Shown piece after piece: positions 8,361-16,893 of a DNA stretch of 64,000 nt; positions within the stretch are counted from its first letter, which is position 1; each line of letters begins with the position of its first letter. The DNA comes from an uncultured Prevotellaceae bacterium (GTDB taxonomy: Bacteria > Bacteroidota > Bacteroidia > Bacteroidales > Bacteroidaceae), in contig CADAAR010000007.1 of assembly GCA_902785945.1 (NCBI GenBank), positions 1 to 64,000 on the forward strand, read 5' to 3'. The notes beneath the pieces are model-generated. The model did not search any database and was not told the DNA's origin. It worked only from the letters and a program-made list of their open reading frames with translations. Position numbers and translations under genes: made by a program.

Positions 8361-8606
8361 ATCCCTCACATTTTTACTCGGAAGCCCTTTATTTAAAGGA
8401 ACTTTGCTATGTGAGGGATTGAAAAAATCCCTCACATAACCCTCACTTATCCCTCACATGTCGTTCTCGATCTATTTAATTGATTACTAAATAAGATATG
8501 AGGGTTGATGTGAGGGATATGTGAGGGAAAAGTGAAGGTTCCAGAACATCCCTCACACCATCAAACCCCTTTGTACAAAGGCGATTCCGAAGATTATGTG
8601 AGGGAT
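8361..8606. repeat. Cluster of ATCCCTCACAT repeats in both orientations
   Basis: Full copies of the 11-mer ATCCCTCACAT, or nearly so, are seen at 8361, 8427 and 8449. The reverse form ATGTGAGGGA is at 8409, 8508, 8519 and 8596, and a forward copy lacking the final T is at 8548. Partial copies lie near 8440 and 8497. Two copies form a perfect 12-bp hairpin (8409-8420 with 8426-8437, loop GAAAA). Spacing is irregular, so this is not a CRISPR array. Confidence 0.8.
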
Positions 8607-8615
8607 GAGGGGAAA

Positions 8616-8909
8616 TTAGGTCCAGAACTCCTTCTCGCCTGTTTCTTCCATCGTTCCCTGGCACTTGGGGCAGGTTTTCTTGTCCCAGATGCGGATGTTG
8701 TCGCTGCCGCAGTTCAGGCAGAGACGGCCTACTTCGCTCCTGTAGGAAGGCGCCACATCAGCAATAATACCCCCAACTACGATGTTCTGAATGGTCTTGC
8801 AGTCAGGACAGCTCATGGGGGTAATCTGCTGGCGGAAGAGGCCGCGGCCCTCGTAGACCTCAGCCTCATAGCCACAGGCCTTACAACGATATTTCAGTTT
8901 CCAGGCCAT
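8616..8909 (-). CDS. Small double zinc-ribbon protein
   Basis: A 97-residue cytoplasmic protein with four CxxC knuckles: Cys9/12, Cys34/37, Cys64/67 and Cys80/83. This gives two probable four-cysteine zinc ribbons (KYRCKACGYEAEV with MSCPDC, and RLCLNCGSDN with TCPKCQG). Proteins of this type are common single-copy hypotheticals in Bacteroidales. Some zinc ribbons act in transcription, translation or protein quality control, but no function can be assigned. It is 12 nt downstream of the GH3 gene on the same strand, so it is probably the last gene of the PAP2-GH3 operon. No terminator was identified after it. Confidence 0.85.
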   Translation of the reverse strand: MAWKLKYRCKACGYEAEVYEGRGLFRQQITPMSCPDCKTIQNIVVGGIIADVAPSYRSEVGRLCLNCGSDNIRIWDKKTCPKCQGTMEETGEKEFWT

Positions 8910-8921
8910 TGGCGCGATTAT

Positions 8922-11264
8922 TTACTCAAGCGTTGAAAGATAGTGGTCGCGGATGGGCTTCACCACAGGCTCGCCCTTGAGCGTCACCTTTTCTTGAAGT
9001 TTGATGTCTGCGGATGAGGCACCAACCTTGACGACGAACGTGCCGGGCTGGATATTCCATTGGCGCTGGCCATCGTGGCTATAATAGCCGAACTGCTCTG
9101 TCCAAAGCTTTACTTTCACCGTCTTGGTCTCTTCTGGTTGGAGCGACACACGGGCAAAACCCTGCAACTGGATTGGACGGATATGCTGATTGTCTGTGGT
9201 CGGAGACAGATAGATCTGGGCGATTTCGTCTGCTGCCATCTTGCCAGTGTTCTTAACGTCGAATGAAAGGCAGATGCTCTCGTCAGTCGTTGAAGCCTCA
9301 CCGTTCACCTTCAGGTTGGCATATTCAAAGGTGGTATAGCTCAGACCATAGCCGAAGGGCCATTGTACACGGGCATCCTTCTCAGCACTGTAGTTATAGC
9401 AGATGGGTTCGTTGATCTCCGTATTCGGATAGCTTACGGAAAGTTTGGCTGAGGGCGATACCTTGCCATAAATGATGTCGGCCACAGCATTGCCGCCTTC
9501 TTCACCAGGATACCAAGCCTGGATGATGGCTGCACATTTCTCTGCGAGACCAGAAATTACTTGAGCCCTGCCACCAAACATCACCAGCACTACTGGCTTG
9601 CCCGTCTTGATCAGCTCTTCTACAAACTGCTCCTGTTTGCCTGGCAGACGGAGACCCTGACGGTCGCGGTTCTCACCGCAGAGCATCACATTCTCACCCA
9701 CAGCAGCGACAATCACATCAGCCTGTTGCGCCATGTTGAGCGCCTCGGCCTTATCGGCTTTCTCGCCTGAATCTACCTTACGGTGCAGAATCTCGTACTC
9801 CCAAGCGCGCTCGTCACCGAGTTCGCTGTATTTGGTTTCAATATTCTCTGTCCAGTCACAACCACGAGAATAGAGAATGTTCACACCCTCGGGCTTGCGA
9901 CCATTCATGCCTTCCAACAGTTTGATGATATGAGGTTTGTCACGATTGGCCACATCCTCCATCTTCTTCCAGAAATACGACATGGCAGGATAGGTATAGT
10001 CGCCGCACATGGCCCAGATAGAGTTGGCGTTAGGACCTGTGACGAGAATCGTGGGTCTTGGGTTTTGGGTGTTGGGTTTCAGCGGCAATACACCATTATT
10101 CTCTAACAAGACTATCGACTGTGTAGCGATGTCGTAAGCCGTCTGACGTTCCTCGGGTGTATCCAGTTTGATATTCTCTTTGCTGTAGAGATAGGCATCC
10201 TTGTCGAACAATCCTGCACGGAACTTATGCCGGAGTACATCCTTCACGGCGCGCTCCAACACCTCTGGCTTTACCAACCCTTGATCGATGGCTTCCTGCA
10301 GATGCTGGTAGTTAGCACCGTGTGGGAAGTCGACATCGTTGCCACCATTGATGGCTGCTGCGGCCTTCTTGACTACATCATCAAGGTCAGGTAATTGGTC
10401 GATGGCGGTATAGTCGCTTACCACCATACCGTCGAAGCCTATATAGTCGCGCAGGATATCCTGCAGGATCTCACTATTGGCCACGCATTTCGTACCATGC
10501 ACAGCATGATAGCCGGGCATGACGACTTTGCTTCCTGCCAGTCGGATCATCGCTTCGTGGGGCAGCAGAATCTCTTCCATCATTTCCTTTTCTTCGGCAT
10601 CGCCACCTCCGCCATAGCCGAGGTAGTGCTTTGAACATGCACCCACACCCTTTTTCAGGTCACCCTGTTGAAGACCCTTTACAAAGGCTACGCCCATCAC
10701 AGCCGATAAATACCCATCCTCACCATACGACTCCTCCAGACGATTGAACGAGGGGATGCGACATACATCGACCATTGGCGAGAGGGCCAGCACACCACCC
10801 ATTTTTCGCATGGCGGTGCTCGTCTGGATGGTCTTCAGTGCAGCCAATTCGGGATTGAACGAACAGGCTTGACCTATCTGCTGGGGATAAATGGTTGAAC
10901 CTAGGGTGTTTACTCCCGAAAGCACCTCTTCATGTAATAATGCGGGGATGCCATTGGGCGTGTTCTTTATCAGCCAGTCTTGAACGGCTGCTGCGCGGTC
11001 ACGCAACTCGTTGGGGTCTCTGGGTTGCTGCATGCAGAACTGTGAGAAGTGTCCGATGCCGTTGGGAATCAGTTCTTTACATTTAGCTTCGTCCAACTTA
11101 CCCTGCTCATCGAACAGGTCGTCCATATACATACTTTTCAACTGGGCAATGCGCTCTTCTTGCGACATCTTGCCGTAGAGTTCGTCAATCTGTTGCTCTA
11201 TATCCGGAGCAGTGCTGCATCCAACCAATAACGTAGTCAGACTAATCATTGTTAGTTTCTTCAT
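8922..11264 (-). CDS. bglX: Glycoside hydrolase family 3 lipoprotein (beta-glucosidase type)
   Basis: A 780-residue exo-acting beta-glycosidase, probably cleaving terminal beta-glucose or beta-xylose units from oligosaccharides. The N-terminus MKKLTMISLTTLLVGC is a lipoprotein signal with Cys16. The residues after it (STAPDIEQ) lack the acidic export signal of Bacteroidota surface lipoproteins, so a periplasmic location is favoured. The TIM-barrel half contains the nucleophile motif GMVVSDYTAI (Asp284), followed by the alpha/beta sandwich domain (ENRDRQGLRLPGKQEQ) and a C-terminal fibronectin-III-like domain (YGLSYTTFEYANLKV). The loop PNTQNPRPT just before the ILVTGPNA strand is encoded by a 7-bp tandem repeat. 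It lies 15 nt after the PAP2 gene in one operon. The symbol is by family, not by proven substrate. Confidence 0.92.
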   Translation of the reverse strand: MKKLTMISLTTLLVGCSTAPDIEQQIDELYGKMSQEERIAQLKSMYMDDLFDEQGKLDEAKCKELIPNGIGHFSQFCMQQPRDPNELRDRAAAVQDWLIKNTPNGIPALLHEEVLSGVNTLGSTIYPQQIGQACSFNPELAALKTIQTSTAMRKMGGVLALSPMVDVCRIPSFNRLEESYGEDGYLSAVMGVAFVKGLQQGDLKKGVGACSKHYLGYGGGGDAEEKEMMEEILLPHEAMIRLAGSKVVMPGYHAVHGTKCVANSEILQDILRDYIGFDGMVVSDYTAIDQLPDLDDVVKKAAAAINGGNDVDFPHGANYQHLQEAIDQGLVKPEVLERAVKDVLRHKFRAGLFDKDAYLYSKENIKLDTPEERQTAYDIATQSIVLLENNGVLPLKPNTQNPRPTILVTGPNANSIWAMCGDYTYPAMSYFWKKMEDVANRDKPHIIKLLEGMNGRKPEGVNILYSRGCDWTENIETKYSELGDERAWEYEILHRKVDSGEKADKAEALNMAQQADVIVAAVGENVMLCGENRDRQGLRLPGKQEQFVEELIKTGKPVVLVMFGGRAQVISGLAEKCAAIIQAWYPGEEGGNAVADIIYGKVSPSAKLSVSYPNTEINEPICYNYSAEKDARVQWPFGYGLSYTTFEYANLKVNGEASTTDESICLSFDVKNTGKMAADEIAQIYLSPTTDNQHIRPIQLQGFARVSLQPEETKTVKVKLWTEQFGYYSHDGQRQWNIQPGTFVVKVGASSADIKLQEKVTLKGEPVVKPIRDHYLSTLE
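10051..10078. repeat. Heptamer array TTGGGTK x4 inside the GH3 gene
   Basis: Four 7-bp units on the plus strand, GTGGGTC, TTGGGTT, TTGGGTG and TTGGGTT. They encode most of the PNTQNPRP loop of the minus-strand protein. Confidence 0.7.
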
Positions 11265-11279
11265 TTTTGTGTTATATTT

Positions 11280-13127
11280 TTAGAGATTGATTAGGAAGGA
11301 GAGACCTAATGTGAAGTAGTTCATCTTCTTGGTCTTCTTAAACTCGATAGGGTCAAGCATACCTGATTTTGGTGATAGCATCGTTACAAGCGTGTAAGCA
11401 TTCCAATCCAGACCATCTATCAGGTAGTGATAGGGGTCGTAGGTCATCGTGAAGGTCTTTTCTGTGTAGTCGTAGTCACAGAACAGACGCCACGCGAAGT
11501 TCGACTTGTAGCGATAGGTCAGCGACAGACCTGTACCCCAAGTGGTAGAACTCTTTGCGCCAATGGTGAGATAGTTCCATGAAGAGAAATATTCCTCGCC
11601 TGTGTCGTGGGGATACTCGATATTGGTGTTGGCTTTGTCAATATCGCTATTGTCGATAACCAAGTGGTAGTTGATGTCTTTCTTGCGACCGTATGCGTAG
11701 CCATCAAGATCAAGTTCTTGAGTGAAAGAGCGTCCGATAAGCGCCTTGGTGCCGATAGAGAACTGTTTGTTAATCGGGATGTTGAAATAGAGACCAAGGC
11801 TGCCAGAGAACTCAGCCAGGTGGTCACTCTCAACATAGGCTCCGAGTTCCTCGACGGGATCACCCCCTACTGAAGTGTAGTTGATGAAATCTTCGAGGGC
11901 TTTATTATCATTATAAATGTTGTAAATGCCATTGCCTACCACATCATACCATCCCCATATCTGGTTAAAGCCTGCATATTCTGTATACTGTCCGAATGAC
12001 TTGGCTGACATGGCACGTACGCGTAAACGTCCGCCAATACCAATGTACTTGTTGAGGAAGTAGGCACCCTCGGCATCGACAACCGTAGCGGCACGGAACG
12101 TAACATTCGGCGTTTCATCGCTCTCGTAATCGACATCGTCATCGTAACCTAAATCTTCGTCGGTGAAGCGCCAGGGATCAACCACATCGTCCATGGTAAA
12201 GTCGATGTGCTTGGAACCCAAACCAACACCCATTGAGATGCCGAAGAAAGAGGGATTCTCAGAATCAAGCTGCAGGTCATTGTGCAACAAGCCTTTGCCT
12301 TTGAAGAGGAGGTCGCCAATGGCATAACCCAATTCGGTGGAAAGAATACCGATACCGGCACCCGACATCACGTCGCTGATCCAGTGGCGGTTGTTCAGTA
12401 CACGCATCACACCGGTAGCCGTAGCCATACCATAACCTGCTACAGAGAACCAAGGCGAGCGTGTCAGGCCATACTCCTTATGCAACAAGCTGGCACCAAC
12501 GAAGGCGGTAGCCGTATGGCCTGAGGGCCAGGAGTTGGCGGTCGAACCATCGGGACGCATTTCTTTAGCGGTATATTTGATGCCATTCACGAATCCTGCC
12601 ATTATACCATACGACAAGGCGGCGCTTGCCAACAAGCGGGGCCAGTCGCTACGGCCTTCATAGCCTCCCAACTTCAGTCCTACAACGGCAGCAGGTCCGA
12701 AGAATTGCAGATAGTCATCAATACCAGTTTTGAAATTAGTCAGCAACTGCGTATTCTCCTTGCCATACTTGTTGTTGACGCGGAACATGGCCTTATCACC
12801 CTTGATGGCCCAACCTGCTATGAAGAGGGGCACACCAACGAAGGTCATATCGTCCATAAACTTGTAGGGTTTGACGCCTGGGGCGGTCTTCGACTTGAAG
12901 AAATCGAAGTCCAGACCTTGATTGTCACTATAGGAAGTCTCGATTGAACTTTCCACCTCAGCCTTTTTGCTGACAAAAGGATTCGCGGGTAAGTTCCTTA
13001 AATCTAACTCGGGCTTCATCTCGGGCGTTACCAACTTCAAGGGCTCCAAGTCCTGATAACTTTCAGCATTCGCATTTAGTACGGTCATCATACCGACAAC
13101 GACTAATGTCCATAAACAATTCTTCAT
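11280..13127 (-). CDS. PAP2-family phosphatase fused to a C-terminal outer-membrane-like beta domain
   Basis: A 615-residue exported protein. After a signal peptide (ending NANA) and a linker, a PAP2 acid-phosphatase domain (about residues 90-275) carries the three signature motifs: KYTAKEMRP, SWPSGHTA and a distal RVLNNRHWISD with the catalytic His and Asp. The C-terminal half (about 290-615) is rich in amphipathic beta strands and ends in FTLGLSFLINL, a typical barrel terminus. Such PAP2-barrel fusions occur in Bacteroidota and may dephosphorylate lipid pyrophosphates or lipid A at the outer membrane, but the substrate is inferred. It is the first gene of the operon with GH3 and the zinc-ribbon gene and has a consensus promoter. 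Confidence 0.87.
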   Translation of the reverse strand: MKNCLWTLVVVGMMTVLNANAESYQDLEPLKLVTPEMKPELDLRNLPANPFVSKKAEVESSIETSYSDNQGLDFDFFKSKTAPGVKPYKFMDDMTFVGVPLFIAGWAIKGDKAMFRVNNKYGKENTQLLTNFKTGIDDYLQFFGPAAVVGLKLGGYEGRSDWPRLLASAALSYGIMAGFVNGIKYTAKEMRPDGSTANSWPSGHTATAFVGASLLHKEYGLTRSPWFSVAGYGMATATGVMRVLNNRHWISDVMSGAGIGILSTELGYAIGDLLFKGKGLLHNDLQLDSENPSFFGISMGVGLGSKHIDFTMDDVVDPWRFTDEDLGYDDDVDYESDETPNVTFRAATVVDAEGAYFLNKYIGIGGRLRVRAMSAKSFGQYTEYAGFNQIWGWYDVVGNGIYNIYNDNKALEDFINYTSVGGDPVEELGAYVESDHLAEFSGSLGLYFNIPINKQFSIGTKALIGRSFTQELDLDGYAYGRKKDINYHLVIDNSDIDKANTNIEYPHDTGEEYFSSWNYLTIGAKSSTTWGTGLSLTYRYKSNFAWRLFCDYDYTEKTFTMTYDPYHYLIDGLDWNAYTLVTMLSPKSGMLDPIEFKKTKKMNYFTLGLSFLINL

Positions 13128-13160
13128 TAGCTTGTTTTTTTAGTTATATTATTGATGCTG

Positions 13161-13193
13161 CAAAGATACACTTTTTTTTGATTCTTTTGCAAA
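13161..13193 (-). promoter_or_regulatory. Promoter of the PAP2-GH3-zinc ribbon operon
   Basis: On the minus strand TTTG (13190-13193) and TATCTTTG (13161-13168) are separated by 21 bases. The start codon follows 33 nt downstream. Confidence 0.65.
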
Positions 13194-13209
13194 ATATACT
13201 GATATTTTA

Positions 13210-15828
13210 TCAATGAGACTCTTGAATACCGAAATCCTGTTGTTGCTGCTCTACTTCCTCAAGCATCTTACGACGTTCAGATTCGGTGATGGCAGGCGAA
13301 CTTGCTGATACAGGTTTCGCGGGTTGCTGACGACTTACTGAACCTGTCCCTGTGAGCTCCTGATAACACATCTTGCCCTCGTAGGAGATGCTCTTGATGG
13401 TGAGGGTGTCGGCAGCGGGCGCGTGGATACCCTCGAAAGTGCTGCGGGCGATGATGCGGATAGGACCAGCCTGGTGGGTGCTACGGATGAGGACAGGTGC
13501 TGTGCCCCATTCCACCTGACGGGGATTGGCTGCTATCGAGGCATCGCCAATGATGCGGCCCTCGCCCTCGACGGTAAACGATACGTGCTCACGTGCTAAA
13601 CGGCGCACATTACCGTTGTCGTCGGTAATCTCAGCCACTACCACGATGAAGTCGCTGCCATCGGCTACGAGAGGCTTGTTCATTTCGTCAGCCACCAGAC
13701 GGATCTTTGTGCTGCGACGCGACGGCATCTTTTCTGCGGTGCAGACCACCTTACCATTCTTAATACCTTCTGCCACGAACTTCACACTCTGCCAGGATTT
13801 CTTGTTGTAACTCAGTTCACGTGCTTTCCAGAAATCCCAGAAGTCCTTGAAGATGACAGGAGCGTTAGGCTGGCCATTGGGATTATGCACGACGGGGAGT
13901 GTCGCTGATTTCCAACCGTTAAGTGCCGTCAGACGGACACTATCGCAGTTGGTGAAGATGGTGACGTCGGAGGGAGAGAACTGTGTCATCTCATGAGCGA
14001 TGAAGAGATGATAGTTCTGAGTACTCGGAGTAATCTGAGATTGGAACATATCGAGGGCGTATTTCGGTTGGCGGAAAGCATCGTAGATACCACCCACATA
14101 GGCATCAGGATGATAGCCGCGCTGGTGGTCGAAAGGATGCCACAGACAGCCGCCGATGAACTGACGCTGTCCGTGATACATCTGGCCGTAGGTGTCGGCA
14201 AGAGAGAGTGCTGCAGCTAACTGCGCATGCTCACCCCAGCCTCGGGCGGCACGGTTGATGGCGTTGTGGGCATACCAGTCATCGACATATTCACCCCACT
14301 CGCGGGTGAAGATACATTTGTCAATATCATATTTGGCGTTGGCAATGTTGTAGGCCCAGTCGTAGAGCACATCGTAGTTGTCCTTTACGCCTGCGGAATT
14401 CATGTCGGCAGCGGCTACAGGACGGCCAGGATAAGGATATTCCTCGCGGGTAATCTGCAGGGCTTTCAGGGCGAAGTCTTGCGGGTAGCGGGTCTCATTC
14501 AGAATAGGCTCCCACATCAGCACACAAGGGTGGTTGCGGTCGCGACGGATAATGTCGCGGGTATTCTGATGCACCATCTCGCCCCACTTCGGATCCTGGT
14601 TCCAGAACTGCCATCCAGGTGTGGGCACGATGATAAAGAGTCCCAGTTCATCGCAGGCATCCATGAATGACGGATCCTGTGGATAGTGAGCTGCACGGAT
14701 AATGGTCATGCCGGCATTCTTCAGACGCATGACATCGCGCCACTGTTGTGAGTTGGGCACAGCATTGCCCACATAGGCGAAATCCTGATGACGGTTACCA
14801 CCCACTAATTGGTGATAAGGTTTGCCATTGAGCCAGAAGCCATCCTTGCCTCGGAATTCTGCTTTGCGGATTCCCATGCGCACGATGCCACCATCGAGAC
14901 TCTTCTTGCCATCAAGTACCTGGAGTTCGACCGTGTAGAGATAGGGTGACTCAGGCGACCAGAGATGGGGGGAAGCGATGGAAGATGTAAGATGGAAGAT
15001 GGAGGATGTGGCTACCGCATGGGATTGCTTGAGGGTTTTGATGAGGCGCCCATCGGCATCTTTGATGCGGGCGAGGAGAGTGACGGATTTTCCGGAAATA
15101 CTGGATATTCCGGCTTTTCCAGAGATACGGCCAACTTCTACATCGATGAAGACATCAGCCTTTTTCTCGGAGATATTATCGAAATGAATAAAGACCCCGC
15201 CCCCAGCTACTTGGTTGCGCTCGATGGCATCGGTGATGGCGACGGCCGACTTGCCGATGAGCCACACATCACGATACATACCACCATGATAAGCGAAGTC
15301 GAGCTGGTTCTGTTGCTTGCCAGGAGGGTAGTTCTTATCGTCGCTGTTGTCGGCCTTCACGGCGATGAGACACTTATCGCCAGCTTTCACACCTTCTTCC
15401 GATAGATCGATGGTGATGGGCAGATAGCCACCAAGATGCTCCTTGATGAGTCGGCCGTTGACATAGATCCACTGTTTGCCCATAATGGCCTCGAAGTGAA
15501 CGAGTATCTGTTTGCCAACCATATCCGCAGGCACAGTAAAGTGCTTACGATACCAGCAGACACCCTGATAGTTGCGACCACCACTGGCTTCGGAGGGTTC
15601 CAGACGGTCGATATGCGGGGCACAGACCACCTCCCATTTCGAATCGTCGAAGGTAGAGGCTTCTGCGCCGTTGGCGTCGCCTAACAGGAAGCGCCATCCC
15701 TCGTTGAAGTTATACACGATGCGTCCGCTGCCCTCTAGGGGGTAGAGACCTGCCACAGACTCTTGTTGCGCTGCAGAGACGGTCAGGACCATGATTGCAG
15801 CGAAAAGCATAAAGATGTTTCGTTTCAT
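13210..15828 (-). CDS. Glycoside hydrolase family 2 (beta-galactosidase/glucuronidase-like), secreted
   Basis: A large exo-glycosidase with signal peptide (MKRNIFMLFAAIMVLTVSAAQ), sugar-binding jelly roll (about residues 35-210; WRFLLGD, VCWYRKHF, WIYVNGRLI), immunoglobulin-like domain (about 210-330), TIM barrel and a C-terminal beta domain. The likely acid/base is Glu445 (WEPILNE) and the likely nucleophile Glu510 (TREWGEY). I start at ATG 15828 because a promoter -7 box lies at 15854-15861, so a longer ORF start at 15867 would precede transcription. The immunoglobulin-like domain contains two micro-tandem repeat arrays, one nonamer and one heptamer, that code for small Ser/Gly/Ile-rich stretches. 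The last 60 residues are Gln/Ser-rich and low-complexity. It is a monocistronic unit. Confidence 0.9.
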   Translation of the reverse strand: MKRNIFMLFAAIMVLTVSAAQQESVAGLYPLEGSGRIVYNFNEGWRFLLGDANGAEASTFDDSKWEVVCAPHIDRLEPSEASGGRNYQGVCWYRKHFTVPADMVGKQILVHFEAIMGKQWIYVNGRLIKEHLGGYLPITIDLSEEGVKAGDKCLIAVKADNSDDKNYPPGKQQNQLDFAYHGGMYRDVWLIGKSAVAITDAIERNQVAGGGVFIHFDNISEKKADVFIDVEVGRISGKAGISSISGKSVTLLARIKDADGRLIKTLKQSHAVATSSIFHLTSSIASPHLWSPESPYLYTVELQVLDGKKSLDGGIVRMGIRKAEFRGKDGFWLNGKPYHQLVGGNRHQDFAYVGNAVPNSQQWRDVMRLKNAGMTIIRAAHYPQDPSFMDACDELGLFIIVPTPGWQFWNQDPKWGEMVHQNTRDIIRRDRNHPCVLMWEPILNETRYPQDFALKALQITREEYPYPGRPVAAADMNSAGVKDNYDVLYDWAYNIANAKYDIDKCIFTREWGEYVDDWYAHNAINRAARGWGEHAQLAAALSLADTYGQMYHGQRQFIGGCLWHPFDHQRGYHPDAYVGGIYDAFRQPKYALDMFQSQITPSTQNYHLFIAHEMTQFSPSDVTIFTNCDSVRLTALNGWKSATLPVVHNPNGQPNAPVIFKDFWDFWKARELSYNKKSWQSVKFVAEGIKNGKVVCTAEKMPSRRSTKIRLVADEMNKPLVADGSDFIVVVAEITDDNGNVRRLAREHVSFTVEGEGRIIGDASIAANPRQVEWGTAPVLIRSTHQAGPIRIIARSTFEGIHAPAADTLTIKSISYEGKMCYQELTGTGSVSRQQPAKPVSASSPAITESERRKMLEEVEQQQQDFGIQESH
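14977..15011. repeat. Heptamer array GATGGAA-type x5 inside the GH2 gene
   Basis: Units GATGGAA, GATGTAA, GATGGAA, GATGGAG and GATGTGG in perfect 7-bp register. On the minus strand they encode ATSSIFHLTSSIA in the immunoglobulin-like domain. Confidence 0.75.
15082..15129. repeat. Nonamer TCCGGA array inside the GH2 gene
   Basis: TCCGGA-like hexamers at 9-bp period: GACGGA 15082, TCCGGA 15091, ACTGGA 15100, TCCGGC 15109, TCCAGA 15118. Encodes RISGKAGISSISGKS on the minus strand. Confidence 0.75.
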
Positions 15829-15853
15829 ATTCATCTGATTTGTTTTCTGGTGG

Positions 15854-15885
15854 CAAAGGTACGACAATATTCTGAGATTCGCAAA
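15854..15885 (-). promoter_or_regulatory. Promoter of the GH2 gene
   Basis: On the minus strand TTTG (15882-15885), 20-base spacer, TACCTTTG (15854-15861). It sets the translation start at 15828. Confidence 0.75.
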
Positions 15886-15947
15886 TTTCCTCCGGACTTT
15901 TAAAAGTCTGGTTACAATAAATCGCAGACGTTTTGCGTTATTATAGC

Positions 15948-16883
15948 GTGAAACGAGTAATCCTTTTCACAGTACTTCTGCTGACGGCCGTCGGGATGAG
16001 GGCGCAGCAGGATGTGTCCTTCGGCCATTATTGGGCGATGGAACCTTCTTTTAATCCCGCATCTGTAGGCAAGGAGGATAAACTGAACGTGGCGGTGGCT
16101 TATGCAATGCAGTTTGCCGGTTTTGAACATAACCCTAAGACAATGTACGCAGCGGGCGACATGCCTTTCTATGGCCTCGGCGCCTATCACGGTGTGGGTC
16201 TTCAACTGCTCAATGATGAGATTGGACTCTTTTCGCACAAACGTCTCGGTGTGCAGTATGCTTATAAAAAGCGGCTTTTTGGTGGTCGGCTCAGTGTGGG
16301 CGTTGAGGCCAATATCCTCAGCGAAGGCTTTGACGGTTCTAAGGCAGAACTACCCGAGAATGATACTGACCCTGCGATTCCGAAAAGTGACGTCACAGGA
16401 ACGGGTGTCGACTTCGGTGCCGGACTTTATTACACCCGCAAAAACTGGTATGTCGGCATCTCGGGCGTGCACCTGAATTCGCCCACTGTCGAACTAGGTG
16501 AAACCAACGAATTAGAGGTTCCCGCCTCATTTTATTTGACTGGCGGATACAATATTCGGCTTAGAAATCCGTTTTTATCAATACACACCTCTGCTTTGGG
16601 GCGCACGGATGGCGTCGTGTGGCGTGCCGACGTGACGGGACGACTGAAGTATACCCATGAGAAGAGGATGATGTACGCAGGCGTGTCGTATAGTCCGACG
16701 AATTCAGTGACGGTGATGATTGGTGGTAACTTCCACGGCATCCATCTCGGCTACAGCTACGAGATTTACACCACGGCTATTAATATGGGCAATGGCAGTC
16801 ACGAGTTGTTTGTAGGCTATCAGACGGATCTGAACCTTTTTAAAAAGGGAAAGAACCTGCATAAGAGTGTGAGAATATTATAA
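15948..16883 (+). CDS. porP: Type IX secretion system outer membrane protein PorP/SprF
   Basis: Outer membrane barrel associated with the type IX secretion machinery that exports cargo with C-terminal sorting domains. It has a signal peptide (KRVILFTVLLLTAVGMRAQ) and the family hallmark at the mature N-terminus (QDVSFGHYWAMEPSFNPASVG), followed by repeated strands and a terminal segment GSHELFVGYQTDLNLF. No ATG fits the start: GTG at 15948 gives an immediate Lys-Arg n-region and is preferred over TTG at 15933. It heads the porP-gldK-gldL-gldM-gldN cluster, 10 nt before gldK, and is divergent from GH2. No clear promoter was found for it. Confidence 0.92.
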   Translation: MKRVILFTVLLLTAVGMRAQQDVSFGHYWAMEPSFNPASVGKEDKLNVAVAYAMQFAGFEHNPKTMYAAGDMPFYGLGAYHGVGLQLLNDEIGLFSHKRLGVQYAYKKRLFGGRLSVGVEANILSEGFDGSKAELPENDTDPAIPKSDVTGTGVDFGAGLYYTRKNWYVGISGVHLNSPTVELGETNELEVPASFYLTGGYNIRLRNPFLSIHTSALGRTDGVVWRADVTGRLKYTHEKRMMYAGVSYSPTNSVTVMIGGNFHGIHLGYSYEIYTTAINMGNGSHELFVGYQTDLNLFKKGKNLHKSVRIL

Positions 16884-16893
16884 ATAAAAGAAT

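Larger units (their letters stand above)
7905..8615. other. 711-bp gene-poor region with several families of short repeats
   Basis: No convincing gene was found; two overlapping ORFs of about 67 codons have no recognisable product. The region holds an 8-bp-stem hairpin (AGGCTCTT 8138-8145 with AAGAGCCT 8156-8163), a degenerate tandem repeat based on GGTTGGCTACGA (8224-8296), many copies of ATCCCTCACAT in both orientations (8361-8606) and a perfect 14-bp palindrome CCTTTGTACAAAGG (8568-8581). CCTAGG occurs twice in the left part. It separates the converging ECF and GH3 operons. Confidence 0.7.

Noticed and set aside
8193-8439. Two overlapping short ORFs of about 67 codons in the repeat-rich gap
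   Set aside because: They overlap in different frames, are made largely of repeat sequence, and have no promoter, ribosome site or recognisable product.
8361-8606. Possible CRISPR array
   Set aside because: Repeats are only 11 bp, occur in both orientations and have irregular spacing; there are no cas genes.
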